From the NCBI RefSeq assembly GCF_038396675.1, contig NC_088934.1, positions 6,610,001-6,674,000 of the forward strand: a stretch of 64,000 bases of DNA, in the 5' to 3' direction. Of the stretch, positions 51,700 to 63,507 are shown piece by piece. Positions within the stretch are counted from its first letter, which is position 1, and each line of letters opens with the position of its first letter. The notes under the pieces are model-generated. The model was given only the letters and a program-made list of their open reading frames with translations. It searched no databases and had not been told where the DNA came from. The stretch comes from Hydra vulgaris (Eukaryota > Cnidaria > Hydrozoa > Anthoathecata > Hydridae). A program made the translations under genes and the position numbers.

Positions 51700-52345
51700 T
51701 TTCAAAAATTAAAAATTGCACAAAAAAGTGAATGCAGAAAAACATCAATAAACATTTTATAACTAAAAAAAATGTTTACTGATGTTTTTCTGCATTCATT
51801 CATTTGTTGTTCTTCCTCTTGCCAACCCTTATTAATGGCTTTTAAATTTATCCTTTTTTTTTTTTTTTCAAAAGCGTCTTTTTTATTCATACTGGTAATT
51901 CTGATCCCTACAAAATGAGGACACTGTGGATTTTACACCATTTTCAAGGTTGAGGTGACTCATTACTCTCTGAGCACCAGTAGTTTCCTCATTAAAATAC
52001 AATAAAGCTGAGTTCACTCCCAACTCAAATAAAGCTATGTGAATAAAATTATTTTTGGGCATCTATCCATCTAATACTATTAAGGCCCTCATTAGAATTC
52101 TTTGTTTGACCATGAGTGCATTTTTTTAAAAGGTTGTCATAACTCCATTCTTTAAACTCTTTCTTAATGATATGATATATCAATACTGGCAAATTAACTT
52201 TAGGTATGTAAATGCTGTGACCTGAAGAGTTTTCTTTCTTGCTGACACTAACTGAAACATGCTCAACATTTTCGTTTTCTTTTAGGGTAGGTGTTTTGGT
52301 CCACTGGTTGCCATGAAATGTTCCTTTTCATTTTAAACTTATTTT
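51700..52345 (-). pseudogene. Gene fragment with HGQTKNSNEGLNS motif
   Basis: Read on the minus strand: NLPVLIYHIIKKEFKEWSYD, LLKKCTHGQTKNSNEGLNSI, then W. A frameshift follows, then HIALFELGVNSALLYFNEE. It ends with a basic tail near KKKKRINLKAINKGWQEEE. This order (C-x-HG-x-TxNxNExxN-x-x-W, then a fN-G-type block, then a KR-rich tail) matches a widespread uncharacterised animal family sometimes labelled Mutator-like transposase. Its position inside the TIR element makes it the likely transposase remnant. The family label is from memory. Confidence 0.4.
51730..51797. repeat. Hairpin inside the TIR element
   Basis: GAATGCAGAAAAACATCAAT and its near-exact inverse with a spacer of about 10 bases. 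Confidence 0.85.
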
Positions 52346-53204
52346 TTTGTTGCTTCTCATTATATATAATATTCTAAGATTTTAAAGTATATAATATAAA
52401 ACTGATAAGTTATACTAAATAATAAAAAAAATGCAAAGCTTTTTAATTACAACAATAAATTATCAGAAGATAGTATCTGATGAATCATACAAAAATAACA
52501 ACTTCCATACACTGTTATATTCTAAACTTTTATCAAACCATCCTGGTCTTCTAAACTAATGCGTGACTAACCAAATTTGACAAAAAAAAACTTAAGTCAA
52601 GGCAAAGAGAGAGAGCAATTATAAACATAAGTTTGTGTTGCTAGGGGCTGTTGCTATGGAAAGTTGTCGATAAGGTCTAAATAAAGTGAAATACCTCAAA
52701 AAATACTCAAGATATATCAAAACAGATTCCAGAAACGTTTACAGCTATGTTGAATTACTATAAAACAAAAGTAATCTCAAAAACCAACTTTTGATAAAAA
52801 TTTAGTTTTTTTTTAGTGGTGAACCACCTGAAGCCCTTGATGTTTTTATATTTAATGCGTTCTGTAAAGATAAGTCATGCCTTTTGGCAAAGCCAAACTG
52901 CTTAATGTTTTATTTAATTTTATCTAAATATTCAACCAATTCTATCAAATCATGGTAGTCTAATGGATATCTCCAATTACAAGCAATATGCAATTTTTGA
53001 ACTAAAGTAGCTTCTTCTTTATTACAAAGTGAACAATTTCGGCCATAAGGTTCAAAAGATTTTTTACAGTTAAATGACCTTCTTAGTGTTTTTCTTGGTA
53101 TCTTAAATTTTATTGCCACCTCCCTAATTTACTTTCCCTTATTAATCTCTGTCAAAGTCTTCTCAACCATTTCATAAGAGTAATCGAATTATTGTCTTGC
53201 ATCT

Positions 53205-53900
53205 AACTGTCTATTGCATTTCCTCGGAATCTAAAAATGAAACATTTTCTAATTATTTTTGTTAAGACACAAAATATTGTTTGATGTAGATGACTAGAAT
53301 TAAGTAGTACCAACTTAGAAAATAAAATAAAATATAATCTGAATAAGTTCATATGATATGATTGTCTTTATAAATTACTATTACAAAATAACAACTTACC
53401 CCGAAGGCCTTATTTCTTAAAAAAAAATCATTTTTACCAAATCACCTCATTATTATAGTTATAATATTGCAACATGTGAAATGAATATTAGCACTAATAA
53501 ATTTGGTATATACCTTTCTCTTCTATAATGCTACTGTAAAAAATGATTAATAAAGTTTTAACCTATAAAATGTTATTCAATTATAGTGTAAACCACTTTG
53601 AATATTTTTATTGTTGTGTTGCGAGGATTTTGTGACAAAAGTGCATTTAAACAAACAATATGCTCACCATTACAGTAGAGTTAACACAGTAGAAATTAAA
53701 AGTCATTATTACACATTATTTAAGATCTCAAAATTGACCCAAATAAACCCAAGTTTTACAGCTGATCCAAGTAACCCCATTTTACGGTATGTCCAAATTT
53801 GGCCTATATTGAGTTATGAATGTTGAAATGTTGATCTCTGCGCCCTCTACCGTCTACCAAATTATAGGGAGTGGAGGAGATATCCATTTTAAGTTATTCA

Positions 53901-53905
<5 letters not shown>
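53205..53905. other. No gene recognised
   Basis: AT-rich. A short frame at 53611-53826 has no recognisable domain. Confidence 0.35.
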
Positions 53906-53908
<3 letters not shown>

Positions 53909-53949
<41 letters not shown>

Positions 53950-53963
53950 TATAATTATAATAA

Positions 53964-54021
<58 letters not shown>
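53909..54021. repeat. Interrupted TA microsatellite
   Basis: Two TA runs separated by AATAAATATATAA-type sequence. Confidence 0.9.
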
Positions 54022-54024
<3 letters not shown>

Positions 54025-54027
<3 letters not shown>

Positions 54028-54720
54028 TTTAGTTTTTAACTATTTTTAGATTTTGAATCAGTTTCATATGTGTTTTTATCTACTAAAAGCAAAAAAAAAA
54101 AAGAAAAAAATTAAAAAATTTTCATATTTGACCCCCCACCGCTCGTTTTTTCGTGTTTTTTTTTCTAAAAAGAATGACACTAAAATTATTTTTGATAATC
54201 AACTATGCTCGCATTTTTTTTAATTTTCTTGTGTAATTTTGTTTAATAAAGATTAATCAAATGTTATTTTCAAAAAAATTTCATATATGACCCCCTCATT
54301 TAAAATGTTTTTGCCCCAAAACAATCCTTAATATATATCTATTATTTATATTCAATATAATTAATTATTATTATAATAGTTTAGTAATAAATAGAAATAA
54401 AAAAATTTATGAAAAATAAATGGTCATTTTGTTTATGACCAACCCCCCCCCCCCGTCCCCATCTTCTCTCATATTACCCTTATCGTATGATTTTTTTCTG
54501 CCTAAATATGGAACTTTATAAATTATAATTTTTAATTAAAACAAAAAACTTGATAGATACTCAATTATTAAACAAAGAAGCAAAGAAATGATTGGTATAA
54601 ATTCATAATATTATAGCACAATGGGAATAAGTACAAAGAAATTCAAAATCTCATTTTTTTTAAAATTATACCAACAAAATAACAATATTTTAAAGGTATA
54701 ATAAAAAAGAGATTGTTTAG
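54025..54720. other. No gene recognised
   Basis: A/T-rich, with two diverged copies of a TTTCATATNTGACCCCCC patch (54118 and 54280) and a poly(C) tract at 54445. No gene. Confidence 0.35.
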
Positions 54721-54729
54721 AGCATATTT

Positions 54730-55440
54730 TCAAAAATTAAGTTTTTGAATTGCTTGTTTATATATGTGAGGAAGAACTTTTCGGTGGCGTTCTACTGCAC
54801 GTAAAAGAAATTCTTTCTGCTCTTCATCTTTTGTAATAGATGTTACATAGTCTTGAATTAATTTTACAGCTCGTTTTGCTGTTCTGCTGCATCTGTTCTG
54901 CTGCATCTGTTCTGCTGCATCTGTTCTGCTGCATCTGTTCTGCTGCATCTGTTCTGCTGCATCTGTTCTGCTGCATCGTTTATAGATTTCAGTGATTTGA
55001 TATGCTCAAGCATGTGTTTAAAATTTCTGTTAGCTTTCCAAAACTTTGGGGATTTTGCCAACCAACCACCGTCCTTGTTTAAATATCCGAATAAATTTTA
55101 GAATGTTACTTGATATGAGTCAAATTAAATAAGTCAAACAAGTACTCTGCTTCAGAAGAGGAAATTGTGGAAAGCCTATATCATGTTCACAGTTTTCTTT
55201 TATATTTCTCAGAATTGTTTTAGCAATTTTAGTTTTATCTTGATCAGATACCTTATCAGAAAATAATGAAAGAGGGGACATTTCTTCGGTTAAATACCAA
55301 AGATGCCGATTAAATGTTTCCAGGGCAGCAACAGCAATATCATTGTCAATTTTTTTATAAATAACTATTTCTTTGCAGAATTCCAATATAATTTTATTAT
55401 CTTTATCAAAACCTTAATATCTTTATTAAAACCTTAATTT
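54730..55440 (-). pseudogene. Unclassified multi-copy gene fragment with internal minisatellite
   Basis: The 5' part (55386-55120, minus) includes ALETFNRHLWYLTEEMSPLS, LFSDKVSDQDKTKIAK and GFPQFPLLKQS. After a short frameshifted link come WLAKSPKFWKANRNFKHMLE, HIKSLKSINDAAE, the 14-bp minisatellite, and AVKLIQDYVTSITKDEEQKE with a C-terminal RHRKVLPHIYKQAIQKLNF. This order fits a repeated cnidarian family (ETFxRHxWYL, then NDxAER-VKLIxDY, then TxDEEQ) that I know only as uncharacterised. The reading frame differs on the two sides of the minisatellite, so this copy is dead. The protein's role is unknown. Confidence 0.45.
54879..54976. repeat. 14-bp minisatellite, 7 perfect copies
   Basis: Seven identical CTGTTCTGCTGCAT units (98 bases). 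On the minus strand each frame is open, so three units give one 14-residue peptide period (AAEQMQQNRCSRTD). Compared with a single-copy ancestor it adds 84 bases, a multiple of three. Confidence 0.95.
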
Positions 55441-55569
55441 TTAATGTACGATCAATCAAACAACGAACAAGTCCAAATTTGTAGCAAGAGGGAATAAAAC
55501 TAAAAAAATTTTGTAAAATTGCTTTTTTAGATGTACTTATTAAAAAATCCAATTCGTTTTTGACTTCAG

Positions 55570-55942
55570 TTTATCACAAAAAAACGTATACAGGTCTTTT
55601 TACTGTTTTTGCTTAAAAGAGTCATTTCCTAAACTGCTTAAATCTCATGTTGTCTATAAATTTTCTTGTGCTGGCAGTAATGCTAGTTACATTTGAGAAA
55701 CCTCCAGACACTTGGCAACTAGAATAAATGAGCACCTTAAAAGTGATGAACAATCTCATATACTTAAACACTTAAATTTATCTCTTAATTGCAAAAATTT
55801 AGCTAACTGTGATTCTTTTGAGATTTTGGATAATGCCCCAACCAAACACAAATTAAAGATAAAAGAAGCCCTCCACATTAAATGGGAAAGTCCCTCACTT
55901 AATAAACAAACTTTATATTATACTATAAACTTATCTATTTAA
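55570..55942 (+). pseudogene. Penelope-like element, GIY-YIG C-terminal fragment
   Basis: The frame reads KFSCAGSNASYI, then a stop where the family has Gly, then ETSRHLATRINEHLKSDEQS with HILKHLNLS. This is the GIY-YIG endonuclease core (Y-x-C-x-x-C/S-x-x-x-YIG-x-T-x-RHL-x-x-RI-x-EH). It continues FEILDNAPTKHKLKIKEALH and stops after YTINLSI (55942). The upstream RT is missing. The following ~200 bases may be 3' UTR. Different from the other Penelope-like fragment at 15353. No hammerhead core was found near it. Confidence 0.65.
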
Positions 55943-56209
55943 TTTTACTGTCAGTTTATTTATATATATATGTTTTTTTTTTTTGACAGTTGGGTATTTT
56001 GATTGGTTATTTACCGAGTTATTTTGTAATAAATATATTGGTTTATTATGTATAATTTTTTGTCTGGTAATATTTATTTGTAAAGACTTCTAATTTTTAA
56101 TATTTATTTCAGAGGTTTTTATTATTGTAAAATAATCTTTTGAAAATGCAAATAAACTTTACGAAACATATCAAGAATAAAAACAATTGTGTTATTTTTT
56201 AAAAAATAT

Positions 56210-56215
56210 ATATAT

Positions 56216-56275
<60 letters not shown>
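56210..56275. repeat. TA microsatellite
   Basis: TA run with one AAATA interruption. Confidence 0.9.
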
Positions 56276-56277
<2 letters not shown>

Positions 56278-56641
56278 GCATATATATATTTATACATGTA
56301 TATTTATATTTATTTATTTAGTCCCAAGATGAAGATGCTATTTATTGTCAGTAGTTTTTGAATGAATATGTCAGATTTCAAGAACTGTTTTATAAGGTTC
56401 TCATTACTTTGCAACAATAACAATGAAAAGTATTGTTACTTACGAGCAATGGTCCCTTATTGATACTTTAAACACAGATCATTCTTATATGGATTATTAT
56501 ATGGATTAAATTGAAATATGGATCATAAAGAGAATCTTTTTGAAAAAGTTACAATAACTGATAACCATGTGATAATGTTTATCTTATTAGCCAAATTGGA
56601 TAATGAGACAAACTCTAATTAAACTAAAGTTTTAAAGAGTA

Positions 56642-57553
56642 ATGTTTTTGACTAAAGTTATATACATTGCAAGAGCAAAGCAGTTGGGCACTCTGGAATC
56701 CAGAAAGAGGTCTGGACGACCTCGCATAACTTCTGCCACAACGGATCGGGTGATACATCGGCTTGCTGCTGCAAATCCAACATGGTCATCTCTCCAGATA
56801 GCAGTAAATTCATCACTTCCTGCCAGTACAAGAACAATCAGAAGACGCCTTTTGAAGGAATTCAAGCTGCCATCATGTCGTCCAGCAAAGAAAGCCATGT
56901 TAAGTAAAAAGAATATCCGTGACCGCTTGACATTCTGTCGCAAGTACAAAGACTGGACTGCACAAGACTGGAAAAAAACTATGTTTTCAGATGAGTCAAC
57001 TTTTTCTCAGTTTGCCTCATATATCAGACATGTCAGGAGACCTGCAAAACAAAGATACAACATCAGGCATGTTGTTCCCACTGTGAAGCAGGCGCCTACC
57101 GTTATGGTGTGGGCAAGTTTCTCGGAATCAGGTCGAGGTGGCATATGGTTCATGCCAAAGAATACAACCATCAATGCTCAAGTTTACCTTGGGATATTAA
57201 AGGAAAAGTTGAACACTCACATGAACATTCTGAAATGTAAGGTATTTCAGCATGATGGTGCACCCTGCCACAGAGCAGCAGTTGTAACCAACTGGCTAAG
57301 ACAGAAACATATCGAAGTCTTGGGTCCATGGCCTGGCTCAAGTCCTGACCTAAACCCAATAGAAAACATGTGGACAATGATTAAGCAGAAGATTGCTGCC
57401 ACAAATCCAACGTCAGAGAAGTCTCTGATTGATGCCATCAAGCGTGTATGGACAACTGCCATAACCCCAGAATACTGCGCGAAATTGTCCGATTCAATGC
57501 CAGCGAGAATAGCAGCAGTACTGGGTGCCAAAGGACATTATTCAAAATACTGA
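56642..57553 (+). CDS. Tc1/mariner transposase, N-terminally truncated, catalytic domain intact
   Basis: A 303-residue open frame. It lacks the first helix-turn-helix expected in a ~340-residue protein. It begins shortly before QLGTLESRKRSGRPRITSAT, the GRPR hinge, followed by the second HTH (STRTIRRRLLKEFKL). Catalytic motifs are intact: MFSDESTFSQF (Asp), KVFQHDGAPCHR (Asp) and SPDLNPIENMW (Glu). I count 35 residues between the second Asp and Glu (DD35E) instead of the DD34E of classical Tc1. The C-terminus ends GAKGHYSKY. The first ATG (56642) is only the first in-frame Met; stops lie upstream. Without the first HTH it should bind its TIR poorly, so mobility is unlikely. Confidence 0.88.
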   Translation: MFLTKVIYIARAKQLGTLESRKRSGRPRITSATTDRVIHRLAAANPTWSSLQIAVNSSLPASTRTIRRRLLKEFKLPSCRPAKKAMLSKKNIRDRLTFCRKYKDWTAQDWKKTMFSDESTFSQFASYIRHVRRPAKQRYNIRHVVPTVKQAPTVMVWASFSESGRGGIWFMPKNTTINAQVYLGILKEKLNTHMNILKCKVFQHDGAPCHRAAVVTNWLRQKHIEVLGPWPGSSPDLNPIENMWTMIKQKIAATNPTSEKSLIDAIKRVWTTAITPEYCAKLSDSMPARIAAVLGAKGHYSKY

Positions 57554-57599
57554 TACCATTTTTTACATGACAGAATATTTACTTGTATATAATATTTAA

Positions 57600-57945
<346 letters not shown>

Positions 57946-57949
57946 CAAA

Positions 57950-60900
57950 CTGTCACTATATGGCATTTGTATGCAAACTTGCCGTTTTTTACAATAAACA
58001 CTTTCAAACTGTCTTTTCAAGCCCTGTAGAGGTTACATGAAACTTTCTTTGTTAAATTATACCAAGCATAGTTAAAAGAATTTGGGCACAATTTGTTACA
58101 AAAATATCTGTTTTTTTGTGTGAGGCACAAAAAAACATAGCACTTCATAATAAATATTATTTAAGAGTTATTTTTAAATGTTTTTGAGATATTGATGTTA
58201 TTATTATTATTATTATTATTTTTTGACTTTTAGAGAGTATTATTATAATTAAAAAGTTGAGTAACATATTTTGTATGTTTAAGATTCATTTTGGGTAATT
58301 CCGTTTCAAAACAATAACAAAAATTCAAAACAATAACCCACTAACTCTAAATGACCTAATTTTTGAATCAAAGATACTTAACTCGGCTAAAAAGAATTCC
58401 CCAAAGATGTTTTAAACAAATCGGAATATTTTAAAAGTTATGCTCGTTTAAAATTCAAAACTTCGTAACATTTTTACTTATCATGCTCTCCTAGCAACGT
58501 TCTTAGTAACAAGTAAATGTCGATGCATACGTTGTTACCTTAACTATATTATTTCATAATTTGAAATTTTCCACATATTATTAGATGCTAAACCATAAAA
58601 TGATGCTAAGAAATAATAATTTTTTTATATTTATTAATAAATCAATAAGAGTAAATTGGCGTTATAAATAAAATTTAAAAATAAACATGCTTACTATAAG
58701 AAGAATTACAGAAAAGGTTATGATCTATATATTTCCAAACTTCATATTCTTAAAGTATATATAAATATCTAAAAAAAAAAAAAAACTGAGCTGTTTTTTG
58801 ACGTTCTAATCTAAAATTGTGACTTACTAATCTAAAAAATTTAATTTTTATTTTTGATTGAAAGTATATTGAGATTGAGACAGAAAATTGATAGGTATTT
58901 ATGTTTAAGCACAACCAGAAAGTAAGAGTTCTTACATATGTGTAAAACTACAATATGCATATTTAATAAACTCGATTAAAAATATTTAAACATTAAAAAC
59001 AGGTATTTTCCCTCAGAGCTAGTCAAAAAAAAGGAGGTACTTTCACTTAGATGTAAAACTACAATATCCATGAAAAACATGTCCATAAACAAACTCTACG
59101 GGCCGGAGCTACCTGAGCTGGTTATTTTTGAATTTTTCTAAATGATTTGAAGAGTATAAAACTTTTATGCATAACTGTAGTTAAAATATTTGGTGTCAAA
59201 AAATTTAATAGTCAACAAATAATGCGTGCAGTGACACGATCTATTCATAAATATCCACAGTGTAGTTGACTTATGTACTATAACGAAGTAGGTCGGATTC
59301 ATCAAAATAATTAAGTGTTGCTAAATATTCGTGCTATCTCTACTTAAGATATCTATATAATTATTTGTCTAAGAAATAAAAACAGGCATAGAATTCTCAT
59401 TATATCATTGTATCGGCCAAATTTAATCACAACTCAATCAATCATAAATTTGATTTAATATATTTAAATGAATAAATGAGTAAAAGATTACTTTTGCAAT
59501 CCGACTACGTCATAACCTTGTACTTTATAAGTGCAAGTTTATAAGACCAAATAAAAATCTAAAATATGAAATCCTTAAACAAATGCAAATAAAGTTGCTG
59601 TTGATTTTAAAATCGTTTTTTTTACTTGCTTAGGTAAATGTCAAGGTGTTACCAACAAAATAACGGTTCCTTGGAGCCAAACAACTTTGCCGAATATTGT
59701 CTCGTTACGACTCCTGCGATTTGTTCAATGCATACAAGTTTAGTTTGTTTTATAACATATTCATCAAAAAGTATGCATCTAAGAAGAGAGAAATGTAGCG
59801 ACTTTTTTACTACGGAAATGTAATAGAGTATACGATAAAAGTTATTTTCAAAGCTTTTAGCAATTAAAGAAAGTACTTTAAAAAAGGAAGTGAAATGTCT
59901 AAAAGATAGATAGAAAATATTATTTAATTATGGTTTCCAAATTGGTTCAGCTTTATATTTATGACTATTTGGTACATACAATGCTTTACTTAAATTACAT
60001 GACATATATTTGCATTAAATGAAGAGAAAATATTAAAAAATACAGTTTAAAGTAAAAAATTGAAATTTGTTTGTAAAAAATGCATTTATTTTATTTTGGT
60101 CGATATTTATTTAATAACAAAATTGGTTTGAAACAAGTTACTGAATAAGAATAAAACCGGACATTATGAGAAAACTATTTCAACGAAGAGAAAATCTTTT
60201 GTTGACTTTTTATGCGAAGGAACTAAAGCGGAATCTTTCAAGTTGATCAAATGACAGCTGACATCATCATGTTCAACGTTTAAAGTTATAAATAACAAAG
60301 CTTTTATTTCTTTTATCAAACTAGACTTCCAACTCACTTGATTAAACAGATAACATTTGTTTTTCATAGTTACTACTAACAAACTAGTAAAATGTAAAAA
60401 TTTTAGTGAAAAACCCTGATAGAAAGCAAACTTTTGTTTCAACTGGCTGAGAGTGATCATAAAAAACAAAAAAGAAAGGCTTTTGATCTATTCAAATCAT
60501 TTAGAGACAGGAAATAGAATTCATTTCTCTCTGACATTAGCCTAACCTTGCCAATCCTCTTAATCAAGAATGCAACAAAAACACTCATTTTGCAGTACAG
60601 AGTCCATTGTGTTTATAGTTAAACTAAAATTCTGTGTTTTTCTTATTGTAAGGAAACTTACAAACCAAATTTATCTTTCATGTAACTACTTGTTTTATAC
60701 TTGCTATCTTTTTTTTGGAGGAGAGGGGGTATTGATTGGAAGCAGTCGAACTGATGTCATTTCCCCGGACATAAGTTTTAACTTGGTAAAGGAGCATTTG
60801 AAGTAAGATCCGTTTCTTAAGAACGATTTTGCATATGATATTGGTGCTCCAGATTCAACAATCATTTTTTATGAAACTATTAAAAGCAAAACAAAAAATA

Positions 60901-61370
60901 CAGCTAGCTATTTGTGTTAGACACAATTAAGCAAGTACAATGTCCTTAAAAATAGTCAAAAATTGAACCTCAAGAACTGAACAGAAAGTTAAAAACGTAT
61001 TTGAAAAGTTTAAAATGCAGCTAAAGAAGAATTCTACTCGGAATTGCACGTTTGCAAACACGTTTGCAACATTTGATTTGACTGTGACATTACCTACTGG
61101 AGTAAATTATGCTAAAAAATAAGCGCTAAAATGTTAAAAAAAGTATGAAAAAACATTTTCTGCACAGACAAAGTAATGAAGATGAAATAGTGAAACTTTA
61201 TCAAATTGTCGCATAGCAATTTTATGAAACTGTGAGAAATTACATAACACCTAGTATAACTAATATTTTTTAATTGATTTCAAGTCTTCGGTAAAATATC
61301 GAAAATTGGGGAATTGGGAAAGTTGTTTAAGTTTGCCCAGAATTCAGGAAAGAGGCGAAAATTGTATTTT
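57950..61370. other. Largely gene-free region
   Basis: About 3.4 kb of AT-rich DNA. The short frame 59638-59823 follows an acceptor-like ACTTGCTTAG and could be an exon of an unknown gene, but there is no domain to support it. Other short frames (60164-60806) show no family resemblance. Confidence 0.35.
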
Positions 61371-61378
61371 GTCTAAGT

Positions 61379-61440
61379 TGATAAAGTTTTGTACTCGGAA
61401 GAATGTCATGAGATATTCTTCCGAGTACAAAACTTTATCA
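61379..61440. repeat. Perfect 26-bp hairpin
   Basis: TGATAAAGTTTTGTACTCGG... (61379-61404) is exactly inverted at 61415-61440 around a 10-base loop (GTCATGAGAT). Pre-miRNA or foldback origin is possible. Confidence 0.9.
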
Positions 61441-61779
61441 GAACAAAAACTACAAAATTCTTTGCAAAATTATGTCGCTCAAGTCGATAAAATGAAATAT
61501 ATACAAATTTATTTTGGATTTTGTAGTAGATAAGATTAAATGTCGATAAGAATATATTTAATAACATTAAAAATAGGTAAGACCAAATAATGCAGAGCAA
61601 ATAAAGAAAATTAAATAAAAAAATCTTTTATTTATCTTGCTTAACAAATTTAGTTACGCAAGAAAAATGGAAAATTATATATTTTTAAATTAGGAAATAG
61701 CTAATGGAAAAATATAAAAGTATATTGAAGATTTATATAACTATATTGTTTATTGTTCGGATCTATATGTACATATATA

Positions 61780-61950
61780 CAGCCCTCTGAATTAGGGTCA
61801 GCATTCGGCAATGCCGACTTAAATGATAACCTAGAAATGTTTAAGGTCGGCAGAAAATCACGGACCTAGTTTCTATATTCTATGGTAAAACTTGTGCCAA
61901 GTATTTTTTGCCGATCTAATGCCGACTTCTAACAGGTTAAGGTCGGCAAA

Positions 61951-62033
<83 letters not shown>

Positions 62034-62295
62034 ATATATATATATATATATGATATATATATATATATGATATATATATATATATATACATATAAAGCCG
62101 GCGCGAAGGGGGAAGGGGCGTGTGACAATTAGTGAACTTTTTGTTTATTTGGTCGCCAAATTTGACCCTTTTAGACAAGTCAGTCGGCAAATGTAGACCT
62201 TTTAGACAAGTAAGTCGGAAAATTTTAAAAAACGAGGACGTCAGCAAAAATTGTAATGGCACCTTCTCCCCCCACGTGACACCTACTTGTTCTGG

Positions 62296-62298
<3 letters not shown>
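61780..62298. repeat. Repeat with GTCGGCAAA motifs
   Basis: GTCGGCA or its inverse (TGCCGAC) occurs about eight times between 61807 and 62215, interrupted by AC and TA microsatellites (61953-62088). The GC-richer bounds (CAGCCCTCTGAATTAGGGTC and TTGTTCTGGCCC) suggest a mobile element body of unknown class. Confidence 0.4.
61953..62088. repeat. AC then TA/GATA microsatellite
   Basis: About 39 AC units followed by three short TA blocks separated by ATGATATA. Confidence 0.95.

Positions 62299-62389
<91 letters not shown>
62299..62389. repeat. TA microsatellite
   Basis: Pure TA run. Confidence 0.95.
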
Positions 62390-62394
<5 letters not shown>

Positions 62395-62641
62395 CATAAA
62401 TAAATATATCGGAGATATATATAAATACATATAACTATATTTGAGAGATACATTTGATAACACCATCAAGCAAAAAAATTGTTTTTCTGATTTTAAATAT
62501 AAAATCAGAAAAACAAAAAATATTACAAAAATAATAAAAATTATTTCAGCAAAAAAACAAGCTAGTTAAAACAAAAATCGACAAAACACAAAACAGATTG
62601 TTTATACAAATAGTCTTTGTCTTAAACAATTTTTCTCATTA

Positions 62642-63008
62642 CTAATTATTTTTGATGCTCTTTGTTTCTATGGTTTCAAGTTGAAAATCTCTTAACATAG
62701 TTCTTAGCGATCGTACGTAAATTTCGTGTAATTCATTTTCGTCACTTTCTTCATAACCGCAATTTTTTTGTTTTATTGAACTTAAAAAATTGACTTCATT
62801 TTTAATTGAATCTTCTCTACGATTTTCTTTCTGCAGAAGGTTTCCTTCTGACATCTGGGAAAAGTAGAAGTCTCTATCTATGGAAGATTTATATTTCATT
62901 CTGTAATTTATTAAGCTCTCGTTTTTTTGCAGATTATAGATGTTATCGGAAATATCTTGACCTTCTACAAACAGTTGCCTCAATAGTCCATTAGTTTTCT
63001 TTACCTAT
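62642..63008 (-). CDS. Possible terminal exon of an unknown gene
   Basis: On the minus strand an acceptor-like TTTTTAACAAAATAG is followed by an open frame of about 120 codons: VKKTNGLLRQLFVEGQDISD, then NIYNLQKNESLINYRMKYKS, a Ser/Glu-rich middle (GYEESDENELHEIYVRSLR), and LRDFQLETIETKSIKNN before the stop at 62642. The charged, helical composition and normal amino-acid use look like host protein more than transposon. Earlier exons would lie beyond 63008; a candidate start MKKSIEK occurs at 63625. I do not recognise the family. Confidence 0.4.
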
Positions 63009-63009
63009 T

Positions 63010-63441
63010 TTGTTAAAAAGAATAAAATTGAAGCTTAGACTGTGCAAAACAAAAAAAATATACTTAATTTTAACGTAAAAAGTATGACAAAATATATGTA
63101 TAACCTATAACACAAAATATTCAATAAACGATGCCAATCATTTCGATATTAAAAAGTTGAAATTTAAATTATGATCAAGTAAAAAAGGTTGAAAAGAAAT
63201 GTGAAAAGAACATGAAAGGCATTTCACTACGGATTTTTATAATACACTGCATACGCATATATTACTTTATAAACAATATTAAATGTTTTATGTACTAAGA
63301 TTATGTTGCAGCACAGAAATACTTTAATGGTAACAAAAGTTTTTTATAATATTAAGTGCTCGTCAAATGTTGTTATTTTATTGTATAGAACACATATTTA
63401 GGCTTGAAAACCAATTTAAAAAAAAAGATTTTTAGAACCAC

Positions 63442-63507
<66 letters not shown>

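Larger units (their letters stand above)
51205..52828. mobile_element. TIR element inserted in the pogo-like gene (TSD TGAA)
   Basis: It starts GGTGGTTCACCACTAAAAAA and ends with the exact inverse. TGAA occurs directly on both sides (51201-51204 and 52829-52832), which fits a 4-bp target duplication. Its insertion splits the pogo-like coding sequence. It contains an internal 29-bp hairpin (51730-51797) and a decayed minus-strand gene. The superfamily is not assigned. Confidence 0.7.
50091..53200 (-). pseudogene. pogo/Tigger-like transposase, interrupted
   Basis: The N-terminal part (53190-52836, minus) has VAIKFKIPRKTLRRSF, the CENP-B/pogo-type helix-turn-helix. The catalytic part (51200-50460, several frameshifts) reads INKYFDEIEVSLKDVNPDNI with VKYDKTN (first Asp). 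Then come NRSKASISLMVSASAWMLPI, THLYGVWSKRGDKEFW, KCLIEDN (second Asp, followed by a stop) and PTHLL with DVAAFRSLK (third Asp, two stops just before). A Ser/Asp-rich C-terminus lies at 50276-50091. A TIR element (51205-52828) is inserted between the DNA-binding and catalytic halves. The original protein would be a Tc1/mariner-superfamily cut-and-paste enzyme. Confidence 0.65.

Noticed and set aside
59638-59823. Short frame after an acceptor-like site as a host exon
   Set aside because: No domain, no partner exon and no downstream donor that I can defend.
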